Shown one piece after another: positions 11,176-23,488 of a stretch of 64,000 bases of DNA. Made by a program: the position numbers and the translations under genes. Below the pieces are notes generated by a model. That model was not told where the DNA came from. It did not search any database and saw only the letters and a list, made by a program, of their open reading frames with translations. The DNA lies in contig JAMFTG010000251.1 in assembly GCA_023974075.1 (NCBI GenBank), positions 1 to 64,000 on the forward strand. The letters are read 5' to 3'. This stretch comes from Chaenocephalus aceratus. Its lineage: Eukaryota; Chordata; Actinopteri; Perciformes; Channichthyidae. Position 1 is the stretch's first letter; every line of letters starts with the position of its first letter.

Positions 11176-12735
11176 TTCTCATTTCACTAATTCCCCTCCT
11201 CGACTCCTCGAATCCTCAGTAGTAGTGACCCGGAAATGGATTTCAGCGCGCCATGTTGAAGGCATGGATGTATAGGACATCTCGTGTACTTTCAAATTCT
11301 AGCACACTCGAGCTGGTTTCTCCAACGTGACTGGGCTCGCGCGGCCTATCAGCCGTCATGATTTCCGAACCTTTTCTGTGCTTTTGCCGGTCGTTTTCCC
11401 TGTTTTGGGTGTTTTCCGCAGGTTTATCGGTCGCTGCGCGACCGATTTCAATAGGGTCTTTGCCGACCTAGGTCTCAGACCCTAATAATGGACAAAAGGA
11501 GTGCAAATACAAATACAATTTATTGAAATGTGAACCAAAACTTAATCAAACATGTTTTAAATAAAAAGCACATATGGACAGAAGGTGTAAAACCTATTAC
11601 ATGTATAAATAAACACATTTAGTCAAATAAAGTGACAGACTAGGCCTGTGCAGTTGGTATCAGCTGTGCCCAGCATGGGCTCCTCCATCAGGCCTGGTCC
11701 TCCTCGCTGAGGAAAGACCCTCAGTCCTCTCCAAACCAACAGACTGGACGTCCATCACACGGAGGTTTCTCCCTGAAGTCTCAGCAGCTCTCTGGACACC
11801 ACGCCGTCTCAATCCGTCCACACTGAATATGAGAGGGGGAAATGAAAATAATAAATGCTTTGGACAATAAGAAACATAAAGTTGACTGTTGAGTTGCTCA
11901 GTTTTTTTAGATTGTCAATACTATTACTGTATAACTAATATCTCAGGTTAAGAGGCACATTCAAATAAAGATTGGTCTTTAAATAAATGTTGTCTTTTGA
12001 ATTGTTTTGTCTAAAGTCAAGGATCTAGAACTGGTACTGAGTTGTCATGATACAGTCTGGTTATTATGCTGTTTGGAGGAGGCCTCACAGGTAAGAGCAC
12101 TAACTAGCTACCATCACATGTACCTTAGCTTGACTTAAATGTATTAAACGTGTAATTAAGTGATATCAAAATATAAATAACTAATGTCATGCAAACATAT
12201 TAATATGTGCTTGATTCCAGTGTTGAATTTAGCACAATTGCATACAAACATTAAGGGGTTTTAAGATTCTGAAGTATTATGCTAAAAACTCAATAATTTA
12301 GATTATTATTTATAGTTTTGCTGAATAGTTTCATGTCCGCTTACCTTAGAAACGTAAAATGCGACGGCAGTGTGCAGATGGAGAGCATATTAGCTTAGCT
12401 TGGTAGCTTCAGCTAGCTCTGGAACTTCCAGCTCGGTGGCAGCAGGTCCCGCCTCGGCTCCGCCTCTTTGCCCTTATTTGGAGCAGGCTGGACAGGCGGG
12501 AATTGAACTCTGACATCACTGTCGAGCCGTTAGTGGCCGACTCCGCCTACTAAGGGCTTCTCGGCAACTCTGCAGAATCCTATGGGTGACGTCACGGACC
12601 CTACGTCCATTTATATATACAGTCTATGATTTTTTGTCAAACCACTTAAGATATTCATTGCTATCGGGATGTTAAGAGCATTCCATGGAATATAACAAAA
12701 AGTGTATCTTGAGCCGGTTTCTCAAACTTACCTAC
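11176..12735. repeat. Repeat mosaic between the inverted arms; 1.39-kb block absent from 23.6 kb
   Basis: 11176-11321 matches 23489-23650 (GAGGCCCTTTCTCATTTCAC onward). The block 11322-12710 is absent there and is bounded by near-identical 12-mers, GAGCTGGTTTCT (11310-11321) and GAGCCGGTTTCT (12711-12722). It ends with a fish repeat terminus, ACGTCCATTTATATATACAG (about 12603). No coding exon seen. Confidence 0.5.
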
Positions 12736-13517
12736 CCCACCTTTAAGTAAAAGTACATTATTGTCAAAATACTTAATTACTAGTGAAAGTCCTGCATTCA
12801 AAATCTTACTTAAGAAAAAGTACAAAAGTATTATCAGCATAATTAATAAGAATCAAAAATCCTTTATTTGTCCGCAATGGGGAAAATTACATTTAACAAC
12901 ATCAAATAGTGCAGGTAAAGTGAGGAGAATAGACTTACATATTTAAAAAGCATTTCACTGTTGTAGACAAACAAAGTTCTGTTTGACTTTCTGTAAAATA
13001 TTTAAATAATTGGACTCTTATGTGGCTTAAAGAGTTAGTCCGCTAGTTTATTTTGTAGAGATGCATTTTGTTAAAAGCAGCTAAAGATGACTAATAAATG
13101 TAGTGGAGTAGAAGTTTAAAGAACAATTAAATAGAAATACTCAAGTAAAGTTTCCACCTCTGGAAAGACGTTTTACAGGTCAAAGGAAAAGGACTCAAAT
13201 GTACCTTATCTCTTTCAAGGTTCAGTGATCTGACTTTGATTTAAATGCCAATGGAAGGCAGAGATTTTTATAATCTTTTAAAAAGAGATCATATATTTGA
13301 TGTGTTGGGTGTTTTTTTCTTGTTTGATAGATTTTCTTCCATGAAATTTTACTTGGAATAAATTCAGTAAATACACAAACACAACAAAGACTTTCCAACA
13401 GGTATACAGAAGTAATCTATTGCCATGTGTATGTATACAAATCCATATTTCAGAAATACTTTTTTTGTTTTTGTTTAAGACGGCATGTTGATAGTTAATT
13501 GAGTAACTAAGAATTGT
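12736..13517. repeat. Right arm of the A/B inverted repeat
   Basis: Reverse complement of 6641-8140 in overlapping parts and a direct repeat of about 23650-24452 beside copy C. It marks the 3' flank of P450 copy B. Confidence 0.65.
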
Positions 13518-13518
13518 T

Positions 13519-15978
13519 AAAAGGCAAGGCAAGTTTATTTATATAGCACTTTTCAACACAAGGCAATTCAAAATGCTTTACAAAAAACATTAAGAAAATG
13601 GCATTTAAAATCAGTCATTAAAAATAAAAGCTAATAAAATAAACATAAAAAGAAAAAATACATGGATAAAAGTTAAAGTGCAGTCTAAGATATGAATAGT
13701 TCAATTAAAAGCAGCGACAAAAAGAAAAGTCTTCAGCCTGGATTTAAAAGTAGTCAGAGTTGCAGCGGACCTGCAGGTTTCTGGGAGTTTGTTCCAGATA
13801 TTTGGAGCATAATAACTGAACGCTGCTTCTCCATGTTTAGTTCTGACTCTGGGGGACAGAAAGCTGACCAGTCCCTGAAGACCTGAGAGATCTGGATGGT
13901 TCATAATTTAGCAGGAGGTCAGAAATGTAATTTGGGCCTAAACCATTCAGTGCTTTATAAACCAGCAGCAGTATTTTGAAATCTATTCTTTGACACACAG
14001 GAAGCCAGTGTAAAGACTTCAGAACAGGAGTGATGTGATCCACTTTCTTAGTGTTAGTGAGGACTCGAGCAGCGGCGTTCTGAATCAGCTGCAGCTTTCT
14101 AATAGATGTTTTAGTGAGACCTGTGAAGACACCATTGCAGTAGTCCAGTCTACTGAAGATAAAAGCATGGACAAGTTTTTCCAAATCCTGCTGTGACATT
14201 AGTCTTTTAATCCTAGATATGTTCTTTATGTTCTTTAGGTCATGACCGAAAGAACGAGATCGCGGATACAAGCGGCCGAGATGGGTTTCCTCCGCCGGGT
14301 GGCTGGTGTCTCCCTTAGAGATAAGGTGAGAAGTTCGGTCATCAGGGAGGGACTCGGAGTTGAGCCGCTCCTCCTTCGCGTCGAAAGAAGCCAGTTGAGG
14401 TGGTTCGGGCACCTAGTTAGGATGCCACCTGGGCGCCTCCCTAGGGAGGTGTTCCAGGCACGTCCAGCTGGGAAGAGACCAAGGGGTAGACCTAGGACCA
14501 GGTGGAGGGATTATATCTCTTCGCTGGCCTGGGAGCGCCTTGGGATCCCCCAGTCAGAGCTGGTTGATGTCGCCAGGGAAAAGAAAGTTTGGGGCTCTCT
14601 GCTGGAACTGCTACCCCCACCCCGACCCGACCACGGATAAGCGGGAGAAGATGGATGGATGGATGGATGTTCTTTAGGTGATAGTAGGCTGATTTAGTAA
14701 CTGTTTTAATGTGACTGTTGAAACTCAGGTCAGAGTCCATGACTACACCTAGATTTCTGGCTTTATCTGTTGTTTTGAACATTGCAGGCTGAAGCTCAGC
14801 GCTAACTTTTATATGTTCTGCCTTGGCTCCAAAAACCATTACCATTACCTCAGTTTTATCTTTCTTTAATTGGAGAAAGTTCTGACACATCCAGTCATTG
14901 ATTTGTTCAATGCACTTACTCAGTGTTTGAATTGGAGCATAGTCTCCTGGTGAAATTGTTACGTAAATTTGTGTGTCATCCGCATAGCTATGGTAACTTA
15001 TTTTGTTGTTCTTCATTATCTGAGCCAGTGGTAGCATGTAGACGTAAAGAGAAGAGGCCCCACGATGGAGCCTTGAGGTACCTCACATGTCATATTTGTC
15101 AACTCAGATGTGTATTTACCTATAGAAACAAAGTTGTTTCTGTCCTTTAAGTAGGATTCAAACCAATTTAGAACTGTTTCCGAAAGTCCCACCCAGTTTT
15201 CCAGTCGGTCTAGTAATATGCTGTGGTCAACAGTGTCAAACGCAGCACTGAGATCTAATAATACTAACACTGAAGTTCTGCCACTGTCTGTGTTTAAGTG
15301 GATGTCGTTAAAGACCTTTACAAGAGCAGTCTCAGTGCTGTGGTTTGGACGAAAGCCTGACTGGAACACATCAAAACAGTCATTTAAATGCAAGAAATTA
15401 CTCAACTGTTGAAAAACAACTTTTTCAATGATTTTACCTAGAAATGGGAGTTTGATATGGGCCTGTAATTGTTCATTACTGAAGCATCTAGATTATTCTT
15501 TTTAAGAGCGGTTTTAATGACTGCAGTTTTCAGGGCCTGTGGAAAAATACCTGAGTGAAGAGATTTGTTTACTATATGAAGTAGATCTGAGGCCATGCAA
15601 GGCAAAACATCTTTGAAAAATCCTGTTGGAATAATATCAAGGCAGCAGGAGGAGGACTTCAGAAGTTGTATAATGTCCTCTAGGTTTTTATCATTAATCT
15701 GATGGAATTGTGTCATGGTGTTTGACTTGATGTTAAGTGGACACAGAGACAACACATTTGCTGTACCTGATGCAGAGGCACTGACGCTTGTCTGATTTTC
15801 TGAATTTTGTCAGTGAAGAAGGAGGCAAAATCATTGGTGGATAGAAATTCAGAGGCTACTGACACTGGGGGGTTAGTTAGTCTGTCGACGGTAGCAAACA
15901 AGGCACGTGCGTTGTTTTTGTTTTTGGTAATGATGTCAGAGAAGAAACGATTGTCGTGCGTTTTTCAATTCCAAATTA
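13519..15978 (-). mobile_element. L2-clade LINE, 5'-truncated, reverse transcriptase region
   Basis: Read on the minus strand, broken frames give successive RT landmarks: FQSGFRPNHSTETALVKV, LLDLSAAFDTVDH, VPQGSIVGPLLF, YADDTQIY, and the C-terminal region LDYCNGVFTG, LKSLHWLPV. The 3' tail (at 13519-13580) reads as GCCTTGTGTTGAAAAGTGC then TATATAAATAAACTTGCC, the typical L2 tail in fish. Frameshifts and the YMLPL break show it is dead. It lies in the 3' flank of copy B and is absent from the same site beside copies A and C, so it came after the duplications. A Rex3 fragment sits inside at 14241-14669. Confidence 0.85.
14241..14669 (+). mobile_element. Rex3 (RTE clade) 3' fragment nested in the L2 element
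   Basis: The open frame 14242-14640 carries the C-terminal WFGHLVRMPPGRLP motif and a PRGRPRTRWRDY stretch typical of RTE/Rex3 ORF2 ends. It is followed by GATG tandem repeats (14650-14669), the hallmark of Rex3 tails. The 10-bp TTCTTTAGGT at 14231-14240 recurs at 14670-14679, a clean target duplication inside the L2 sequence. It is inserted in the opposite orientation to its host. Confidence 0.85.
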
Positions 15979-17431
15979 TAAAGACAACCAAAGCAGAAGA
16001 CAAGAGGATGCATAATCATTCCGGCTGTTCCCTTATGTTGTATCTTTACAGTATGTGTCTGCCAGGGTAACAGCAAACATCATCTTTACAGCAAACAGTG
16101 CAAATCACAAAAAAGCAATATATGTTATCGAGTTGTCCTCGACTTAGAATGCTTCAATCAATGATAGGCTCAGTCTAAATGGACTTCCTGTTCTCAACGC
16201 GGTGTGGCGATGATCTCGGAGGAGCGAGGCAGATTGGCGAAGCTGCTGAACTCTGGATTGAGGTTGATGGTGTCGGGGCCTCCAGTGCAGGAAAAAGTGA
16301 TGAAATTCTGCAGCAGTGACACTAGGAAGATAAAAAGCTCCATACGAGCCAGAGACTCGCCAGCACAGGCTCTCTTCCCTGTGAAGAGATAAAACCACAA
16401 ACTTCAAAATAAAAATACAATTGCGTTTACGATTGTTACTGGGCAATGAGTCAGGTTTTAGCAAAAAAAATGAGCCATTGTGGACACACCACACTCACAC
16501 AGAAACTACTAATATTAATATTCCTCAGCATGCTAAGGGGTTGATGTATCAACTGGCGGAATGCCGCATTTTACCTGCAGAAAAAGGCATGAAAGAAGGA
16601 TTTTTCTTAAAGTTGTCATTCTGGTCCAGGAAGTGCTTAGGGTTGAAGGTCCAGGGAGTCTCCCAATGCTTTTCCTCTTTCAGCACAGAGTGAAGCAAAG
16701 GAAATAATCACAGTGTCCTATTAAGACTGTGAGAGATATGTTAGTGTAATAAGGATTTGTCTCTGTCATTGGATATGATATCTTGGGATGGACAATACCT
16801 TGGGATTGTGTAACCCCTGAAAGAGATGTCATGGAGAGCGTAGTGAGGGATGCTGAATGGGATAATGTCCAGAAAGCGCTGCCACCTCATGGATGACTGC
16901 ATCAGTTAAAGGGGAGGGACTTCCTGTTCTCCATGCTAGGACAACTTTGTCCAATCACAGTGTCAATCTCATGCTGCATTTTCTCTGTACGGGAGCAATC
17001 AAAACATTAAAGGTAAATACTGGATTATAGATGTTTGTAGAACTGGTCAAAAAGGGCTGTATTTCCTGTTGGGTGACTTACCCTGTATGTCTGGGTATTT
17101 TATGAACAAACTGAGAGCATATCTAATGGTAGAGCTGGTTGTTTCCGTTCCTGCCAGGAAGAGAATCAGCACAGTCGAGACCAAGTTTTCATGGTGGAAC
17201 TCCGTTGAAGGAATGTCCTTTTCCTGAGATGTTATATTGGTATAAATAATACAAAATGCACAGCAAACAGCAAACTATATTTTTTCTGATGACATCTGCC
17301 ATAGTACATCAGGGAAGAAACCTTTCTTAGTATCCAAATTAATGTGAAGGGATGTTTAATTGGATACGGAGGAATTTTAAGAAATTCCAGGATCAAAGTT
17401 ATACTGCGCAGTGTGGTCTCGGGTTTCTTAA

Positions 17432-18344
17432 AGGTCCCACGTCATGGCCATTTCTACTGATCATAATTCCATTGTTGAGGTCTACTAGAATAGATTTACA
17501 TTGTTCAATGTTCCAAAATCACATTGGTTTCTCATACAGCATCTCTGTATACGTATGTGTATTCACTCTCTGTCCTACACGCCTTGTGGAGCTCCTTGCC
17601 CCTCCCTATGAGCCCACTCTGTTCTGATTAGTCAACCACTGTTACAGCTGAAGTTCAGTATTTATCTGTTACAATGAGGTTTGTTAGCAACCAGAAAATG
17701 ACACCAGTAATGACAAACAGATGAGAATGCCTGTGTGGGGTCTGGGTGCTGTGTTGACGGTTTGTTGCGGCGCTCGCTGCTCCGCCCTTTGAGCTCGAGG
17801 AGCGGACAGTGTGAGCTGGGTTACTGGTGTCGTTTCCTGGTTGCTGCGTGGGGTCTGCAAGACAGCGAGGAACTCAGCCTGAGCACACACTCACACTCAC
17901 AGCCTGGCTGTGTGCGGAGATCCGCGGCTGAGAAAAGATAAGGCGGAGTGTGTGTGTGTGTGTGTGTGGTGTGTGTGTGTGTGTGTGTGGTGTGGTGTGT
18001 GGGTGTGTGTGTGTGTGTGTGAGGAGCTCCGCGGATTTGGTCCATTTGGACCTGGTATCGTTATGTTTTTTGTTAATGTTTTTGGACTTTTGTAAAGCAC
18101 TTTGAAATGCCTTGTGTTATAGGTGCTATATAAATAAACTTGCCTACGTCACTATACTCAGGAAGAATTTTTTTCCAACGAGGCGTTTTGGGGCAGCATA
18201 GACAGGTCTTTTCTGTGTTAGAGTTTTACTCGCTATAGGGTGTACTTTGAGGGTTTGTGACTCTGCAGACCGTTACACATGCAGAAAAAGCTACATAACA
18301 CACAAGGGGACGGGGAATAACCAGAAAAGCTTGACATGGGACCT
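17432..18344. mobile_element. TTAA-flanked MITE in intron 5 of copy B
   Basis: TTAA (17428-17431) is followed by AAGGTCCCACGTCATGGCC. At the other side GCTTGACATGGGACCTT is followed by TTAA (18345-18348). This is the uninterrupted form of the copy A element. It contains a GT microsatellite (17947-18021) and, near its right side, an L2-type tail (about 18088-18148). Confidence 0.8.
17947..18021. repeat. GT microsatellite
   Basis: Interrupted (GT)n, about 75 bp. It produces several spurious Thr/His- or Val/Cys-rich open frames on both strands. Confidence 0.9.
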
Positions 18345-20754
18345 TTAAACAAAGCAAATTGTCCAGTCCTACCTGATTGCTTCGGATGAGAAAGCTGTCA
18401 ATGAAGTCCCTCGGTGAGCTTGGGTCCATTGTCTCTGTGTGCTCTTGGATCTGCATGGACACAAACCCTCTTATCTCCTCAATCCGGGCAAAAGCAGTGT
18501 TATGGCTGCCGGGAAGATGCTCCACGATGCGGGGAAAGACGTTGTACATCTGTATCAGGGAGGCAGACAGTACACTCAAGCTTTGTTCCACAGGGGTTCA
18601 TAATGTCAGTGTGTTGCGGCTATCGTTGCAAAATGCTGTATATTATTGTTAAGCTGCATTCACATGAAACGCAATGTAACGCTTGGAGACTATTTTGAGC
18701 GATTGTGCTAAAGCGTCAGCAGAGGCACATACAGTATGATGTGAATGCATCTTTACAGTATTCTCTCTGAATATTTCCACCATTACCTGTCCCAACTTCT
18801 ATTTAACTTAATCATAGACATGATATTAAGTAGGATTCGGGCCTCCCCTTACCTGACCCCAGGGACTACTAGCAAATCTCAAGGTGTTTGTTATTATCTG
18901 CAGAAGAGACAGGAACTTCTCATCTTCATTTTTGAAGCGCTGGCCAAACACCAGGCAGCAGATCACGTTGGACACGCTGAGACTCAACAAGAATGAGGGG
19001 TCAATGGCTTGGCTGGAAGGGAAGAGGGAAACACAGTTGGACTCATCTTACAAAAGGTGGTGTTGGCAGGTCACAACATCCATTGAGAATTCATCTTACC
19101 TGCCATACAACTGTTTTTCAAATGCAAAAAACGGCTAACTTTGCTGGGGTTTGAACATGTTTAAGCTCACTTTGGATGTGTTGAAGAACCATGGTTAGAA
19201 CCAGCGTTTTGTTTAATTGAAATACTATATAAAAAAGGTGGTATCTGTTAATGTCACAACACTGTAAGAAGTCAATCAATAGTAGGCTAACTAATACAAA
19301 GTCAAACAGTATCAATTTAATTAAGAACTAATGGTAAAATTATATTTTTATCATTCATCAAAGCTAGCAGAAAAACATGCATTATGTACTATGGAGGGGA
19401 CTCTGACAGAGGATTACTCACAAAGTACACAGCAAAAGTACTTCATTTAATTTCTGGTAGAAGTCAAACTAGAACCGAGTCCAACAGAGTCAGTTTTCTT
19501 AAGAACTTGTGGTAAAACATATTTGTATCACTCGTCAAATATAGCAGGAATGAAGAGCAGCTGATTTGAAAAAAACAAACGCGAGAGGCGGAACCGCTGT
19601 ATAGTTTAAATCTCCTAACAATGTTGTCCATTTTAGACAGAGGCTTATTATATCTACAGCCTTAATAACATTCATTTTCTGGGCTCAATATGTGTCTTGG
19701 CCGTTTTCGTTGTGATCGCTAAATTCACCTTGTTTATAACAATCACCGTTCATTCAGCAGGATACTGACAAAGTGTGATTTTAGCAAACGAGTGCTTTTG
19801 TTTTGAAATCACTTCCGTGAGTTTCGCCCCGCCCCTCGCTCCAAGGACCATTTAGTAGATGCAAACATCCGAGCAATGCTTCCAGTCTCCCACAACAGCT
19901 GAAAACACACCTTTGAATGTTTTTACGCGATCCCTCAAATGTTGGCTCTCTTCTTGGATCCACTGTTCCATGCCTTTGCGTCCCATCCCAAAGTCTCGTA
20001 AGGTTGTCAGTGTGAAACGTCGAAGTTGGCGCCAGCGTTCCCCGTTACTGATCCCCAAACCTGACAAAAGGAAATAGTTGTTTTGTGACGATCTGAGGTC
20101 TTATAGATACATGTAATCACAGAGACATGCAGACCTAAACCCATTAGGAAATCACTTGTCCCTTGACAAAGAAACATTATTTGTGCTGTTGTTACCGTAG
20201 CCATGGGTCGCTCTCATCAGAAACGGCAGTGGACCTCTGCCAATGAAGTCATCTGCATGGTCCACCAGAGCCTCTTTCACGGCATCGTATCCTACCAGAA
20301 CAACCACCCGCTGCCAGCCCAGGTACACTGTTATCACAGGCCCGTAGGTTTCACTGAACTAGAAAACACATTAGGGAAATTAAAGGCTGCAAATTAACTA
20401 TTGCTTTTGTAATGCAAATGTTTCCTTGTGATCAAAAACATCTGTTTGACTGAGGTTATGCAGAGACGTCGTCTCTCATTATTCTTGTCCGATTACATTT
20501 AGTATTACCTTGAGAAAGCTTTTAAAAGGTGCATTTTGTCAAGCTGTGGCAGGTTTCCTACTAGAGGAAGCGCATAGGGTCCTGGAGGCAGGCGATACTT
20601 TCTTCTGTTTTTGACGCTGAACAGCCACAACAGAGCTATGAGCAGTCCTGCCAAGATCACTGTTGTTGAAAAGTCCATAATGCTCTTAACACTTCGTCCT
20701 CTTGAATCTCTGCTGCTCAACCGATCTCTAAATTCTTGAATCCTTTCATTGGAG

Positions 20755-20767
20755 CTTATATTTAAAT
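20755..20767 (-). promoter_or_regulatory. TATA-like box of P450 copy B
   Basis: On the minus strand ATTTAAATATAAG lies about 80 bp upstream of the start codon at 20678. The same sequence stands in the same place upstream of copy C (about 31148-31160). Conservation in both copies and suitable spacing support a core promoter. Confidence 0.5.
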
Positions 20768-20938
20768 GGGTGTGTATCTTTTACAGCATGTTGGCAGGAG
20801 CGCTGCATTAGGACACAGGTCAGCCATGTGACACCCTTGCTAATTTCCATGTTTTTTGTTTCATTTTGCATCGAATATTTCTAAAATCCCCCAGCTTAAC
20901 TTCCCATGGAAACTTTCCGGAAATGTTTCTCCCCTTTG

Positions 20939-21683
20939 CATATGGGATTAGTTTTGTATCATAAAGATAAAGCAACACTTTCTCAGAATAAAGAAAAACT
21001 ATGAGTTTAAAAGGAAAAAAATCATTTGTGTAATCATGTAAACTATAAGTATTTTTTCTTTGTTTTAACATAGGTTTTTGTTTGCAGTTCTTGTTCTCTT
21101 TTTCTCTTCAATGATCAGACTTTTGCTCTCGCTGCAGCTTTCTCTTTTGCGCTCCCTCATTTTTTGTTTGAGATTTTGACACAAACATCCCAGGTGGGCG
21201 GGACTTTCAGGGGTGTGTCCCCATTGGCTACTCAGCTTTTGAGTGACAGCCCACTACACCACAGATCATACAGTGCAACTCATGCAGCAAACTCCGGAGT
21301 CCACTCGGCCACATTAGTGTTGGTGTCTCCAGTATGGGATTAGTTTTGTATCATAAAGATAAAGCAACACTTTTTCAGAATAAAGCAAAACTATGAGTTT
21401 AAAAGGGAAAAAAACTGAGTCAAGCAAAATAAAATAATTTTTTTAAATAAAACTATAAGTTGCAAACAAATCATTTGTGTAATCATGTAAACTATAAGTC
21501 TTTTTTCTTTGTTTTAACATAGGTTTTTGTTTGCAGTTCTTGTTTCTTCTTTCTCAATGATCAGACTTTTGCTCTCGCTGCAGCTTTCTCTTTTGCGCTC
21601 CCTTCTTTTTTGTTTGAGATTCTGACACAAACCTCCCAGGTGGGCGGGACTTTCAGGGGTGCGTCCCCATTGGCTACTAGCTT
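20939..21683. repeat. Tandem duplication of about 390 bp upstream of copy B
   Basis: 20939-21237 recurs at 21333-21680: both have TATGGGATTAGTTTTGTATC, a TTTGCTCTCGCTGCAGC block and GGTGGGCGGGACTTTCAGGG followed by CCCATTGGCTACT. The last part carries a GC box and a CCAAT box in reverse, so it may be promoter-derived. No exon seen. Confidence 0.65.
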
Positions 21684-21839
21684 AATCTGTTATCTCTAAA
21701 CGTTCCCTAAATCTACTAATTTAGGGATAATCCACTGACATCCTTTATACACATGTTAATTTGAATCAGATGTACTGATAATATCCGCAATATAAATCTT
21801 TAAACTTCTTCTTACCTTTAAAATTCCGTCACGAACGGT

Positions 21840-23488
21840 CTATTATGCTGCAACTCTGGAGTCGGTGTGTAGTTATGCTAAAACAATGTCGGACACCTTA
21901 ATCTTCTCTGGTCCCCTCCCCAATCTGATCAATGATGACATGTATAGCCGCATGTCATCATTTCAGCGCTGGTTGTCTTGGTGGTGCCCAGCAAACAATG
22001 TGGGCTTCGTAAATAATTGGACGCCTTCTGGGGAAACCTGGTCTGATTAAGAGAGACGGCATTCATCCTACTTTGGAAGGTGCAGCTCTCATTTCGGCAA
22101 ACATTTCAGGGCTTTGTGGACTTAATCCATGACAAACTGGAGTTGAGACCAGGAGGCGGAGTCGCAGTCTTACACGCTTCTCTGCGCTCTCTCCTAGGCA
22201 GTCATCCATAGGAATCCCGAACCCAATAAAATACCCAATATTAACGGTGTGTGTGTCTGCCCAAGGACAATTTAAGGTAAAACCTAATAGAGGTGTCATA
22301 CATAATAACCTAATAAAAGTAAATGTAACAACTACTACAGTGCAACAAAACAGGAAGATTAAATGTGGTCTCTTAAACATAAGATCTCTAGCATCTAAAG
22401 CAATATTGGTAAATGATTTAATATCAGATTATAATATTGATATATGCTGTCTCACTGAAACTTGGTTGAGACATGAAGAATATGTCAGCATAAATGAGGC
22501 CACTCCACCCAGCCATGTCAACACTCATATTGCTCGAGGCACGGGCCGAGGAGGTGGATTTGCAGCAATCTTTGACTCAAGTTTACTTATCAATACTAAA
22601 CCAAAATTAAATTATACCTCATTTGAAAACCTCGTTTTTAGTCTTACGCATCCGACCTGGAAAACTTTGCAGCCAATCTTATTTGTTACAGTGTATCGTG
22701 CACCAGGTCCTTATTCAGAATTCTTATCAGAATTGTTATCAACTTTGGTTCTTAAAACAGATAAAGTAATTATCGTAGGTGACTTTAATATTCATGTTGA
22801 CGATGATAAAAAGCCTTACTGTTGCATTTAACTCTATAGATTCTGTTGGTTTCTGTCATAGTGTAAATAAACCAACCCACTGCTATAATCACACTCTCAA
22901 CCTTGTTCTGACTTATGGTATTGAAATTGAGCAACTATTAGTCGAACCGCATAATCCTGCTTTATCCGACCATTTCTTAGTAACTTTTGAAGTACTATTA
23001 CGAGACTACAAAGCATTAGTCAAAAGCTCTTGCAGCAGAAACCTATCTGTTAGTGCTATACCAAATTTAAGGAAGATATTCCACCAATACTTAACACGAT
23101 AGCATGTCTGCATGTAAGGGAGGAAACTTATACAAAATGTACACCACCCCAAATTGATCATGTTGTTGATAGTGCTACAGATGCGCTGCGAATAAAATTA
23201 GATTCTGTTGCTCCTTTGAAAAAGAAGAAAATAAAACAACATAGATTAGCTCCATGGCATAATGCCGAAACCCGCAAAATAAAGCAAAAGTCTAGACAAC
23301 TTGAAAGGATATGGCGTTCCACTAAACTTGAAGAATCTCATTTAATTTGGCATATTACTCTCAATGAATATAAGAAAGCACTGCGTAAAGCGAGAGCAGC
23401 CTACTACTCTTCATTAATAGATGAGAATAAGAATAATGCAAGATTTCTTTTCAGCACTGTAGCCAGGCTGACAGAGAGCCACAGCTCG
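21840..23488 (+). mobile_element. L2-clade LINE, 5' half: ORF1 esterase end and endonuclease
   Basis: About 21860-22130 encodes, across frameshifts, a GDSL/SGNH-esterase-like C-terminus (DGIHPT followed by EGAALIS), as found in ORF1 of many fish L2/CR1 elements. 22247-22831 encodes an AP-endonuclease domain: LLNIRSLASK, CCLTETWL and the catalytic GDFN motif (VGDFNIHVD). A frameshift leads into 22779-23102 with the SDHFLV motif, then 23216-23480, the linker before RT. The RT is missing: at about 23489 the sequence passes abruptly into another repeat. It complements the 3' half seen at 13.5-16 kb. Confidence 0.8.

Larger units (their letters stand above)
16194..20678 (-). pseudogene. Cytochrome P450 family 2, copy B (nine exons, frameshifts in three)
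   Basis: Exons in transcription order: 20509-20678, 20196-20353, 19911-20060, 18853-19012, 18373-18549, 17082-17223, 16799-16984, 16575-16717, 16194-16378. The start codon opens a hydrophobic signal anchor, followed by the proline-rich hinge LPPGPYALPLVGN. Then come WRQLRRFTL (C-helix), the I-helix [12 protein letters not shown] and FSAGKRACAG. Exon 4 is 160 bp instead of 161 (one G lost near 19000). Exon 7 has three single-base indels (+1, +1, -1). Exon 8 has one extra base. Exon 9 has an extra in-frame codon. Without the indels the protein would be 489 residues, a normal CYP2 length. All splice sites look good and a TATA-like box is kept, so either this is a recent pseudogene or the frameshifts are assembly errors (see findings). 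Subfamily as for copy A: CYP2Y/2X-like, not resolved. Confidence 0.75.

Noticed and set aside
17821..18100. Thr/His- and Val/Cys-rich open frames
   Set aside because: Translation of the GT microsatellite.
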